Shown here: in pieces, positions 6,044 to 6,126 of the stretch
Layout of the letters: every line of letters begins with the position of its first letter
Numbering within the stretch: the stretch's first letter is position 1
Assembly: GCA_020056645.1 (NCBI GenBank)
Contig: JAGVHJ010000432.1
Span: 1-6,126 of the forward strand
Reading direction: 5' to 3'
From: Desulfobacterales bacterium
GTDB taxonomy: Bacteria > Desulfobacterota > Desulfobacteria > Desulfobacterales > JAHIVH01
DNA: 6,126 bases
Made by a program: the position numbers and the translations under genes
Notes under the pieces: model-generated
Database searches by the model: none
Seen by the model: the letters and a program-made list of their open reading frames with translations, nothing else
What the model was told of the DNA's origin: nothing

Positions 6044-6126
6044 TTAGGTTTTTGCAAGTGACAATGGTGTTCCCTGCTCTTTGAAAATTCTGTTTTCGGC
6101 CTTGTCGATATCCCTCCTGCCGTTAA
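6044..6126 (-). CDS. Possible C-terminal end of an unidentified upstream gene (partial)
   Basis: A minus-strand frame entering at the right edge reads NGRRDIDKAENRIFKEQG and then TPLSLAKT before a TAA (6046-6044). The composition is protein-like and charged, and most codons end in C or G, but 26 residues is too short to be statistically meaningful. A second minus-strand frame is open from the edge for 55 codons and ends in a TGA (5961-5959) that overlaps the SRPBCC start as ATGA. That frame is rich in Lys, Ser and Thr and less protein-like in its first half. At most one frame is real, and sequence beyond 6126 would decide. I do not recognise a family in either. Confidence 0.3.
   Translation of the reverse strand, partial: NGRRDIDKAENRIFKEQGTPLSLAKT

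Noticed and set aside
1..6126. CRISPR arrays, insertion sequence ends, tRNA genes, toxin-antitoxin or defence modules
   Set aside because: I saw no regularly spaced direct repeats, transposase motifs, tRNA cloverleaf or defence-domain signatures on either strand.

Overview
The window carries four recognisable genes and a short fragment at the right edge. It reads as ordinary chromosomal metabolic sequence from a Gram-negative anaerobe. I lean towards Desulfobacterota (sulfate-reducing or syntrophic fatty-acid oxidisers). That assignment is inferred from the GC content of about 55%, strong GGAG-type ribosome binding sites, and a ~600-residue acyl-CoA dehydrogenase beside an AcnA-type aconitase. 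No single marker gene proves it.

Layout. Positions 1-2273 (minus strand) hold an aconitate hydratase that is intact at its N-terminus and cut at its C-terminus by the window edge. Positions 2274-2666 are a 393-base divergent intergenic region. It contains a candidate promoter for each flanking gene, an interrupted dyad, and a coding-like minus-strand remnant. Positions 2667-4481 (plus) encode a 604-residue DmdC-type acyl-CoA dehydrogenase. A 14-bp hairpin with a short T-rich tail follows 47 bases after its stop and probably ends that transcript. Positions 4645-5484 (plus) encode a 279-residue metal-dependent hydrolase or decarboxylase of the amidohydrolase-2 family. Positions 5501-5962 (minus) encode a 153-residue SRPBCC (START/polyketide-cyclase-like) protein. 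It converges on the amidohydrolase with only 16 bases between the stop codons and is clearly poorer in GC than its neighbours. From 5963 to 6126, minus-strand open frames enter from outside the window and may be the end of an upstream gene.

How the genes fit together. The acyl-CoA dehydrogenase would feed electrons and enoyl-CoA into beta-oxidation-type pathways. Aconitase would act in the oxidative or reductive citric acid cycle that handles the resulting acetyl-CoA. This link is metabolic inference: the two genes are divergent and not in one operon. The amidohydrolase and SRPBCC protein have no identifiable substrates, and the apparent terminator between dehydrogenase and amidohydrolase argues against a simple shared operon. 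I found no CRISPR array, insertion sequence, tRNA, rRNA or defence module, and nothing I would call a new biological system. The observations worth a second look are the relic-like sequence in the divergent region, the small dyads near gene starts, and the low-GC SRPBCC gene with its edge fragment.
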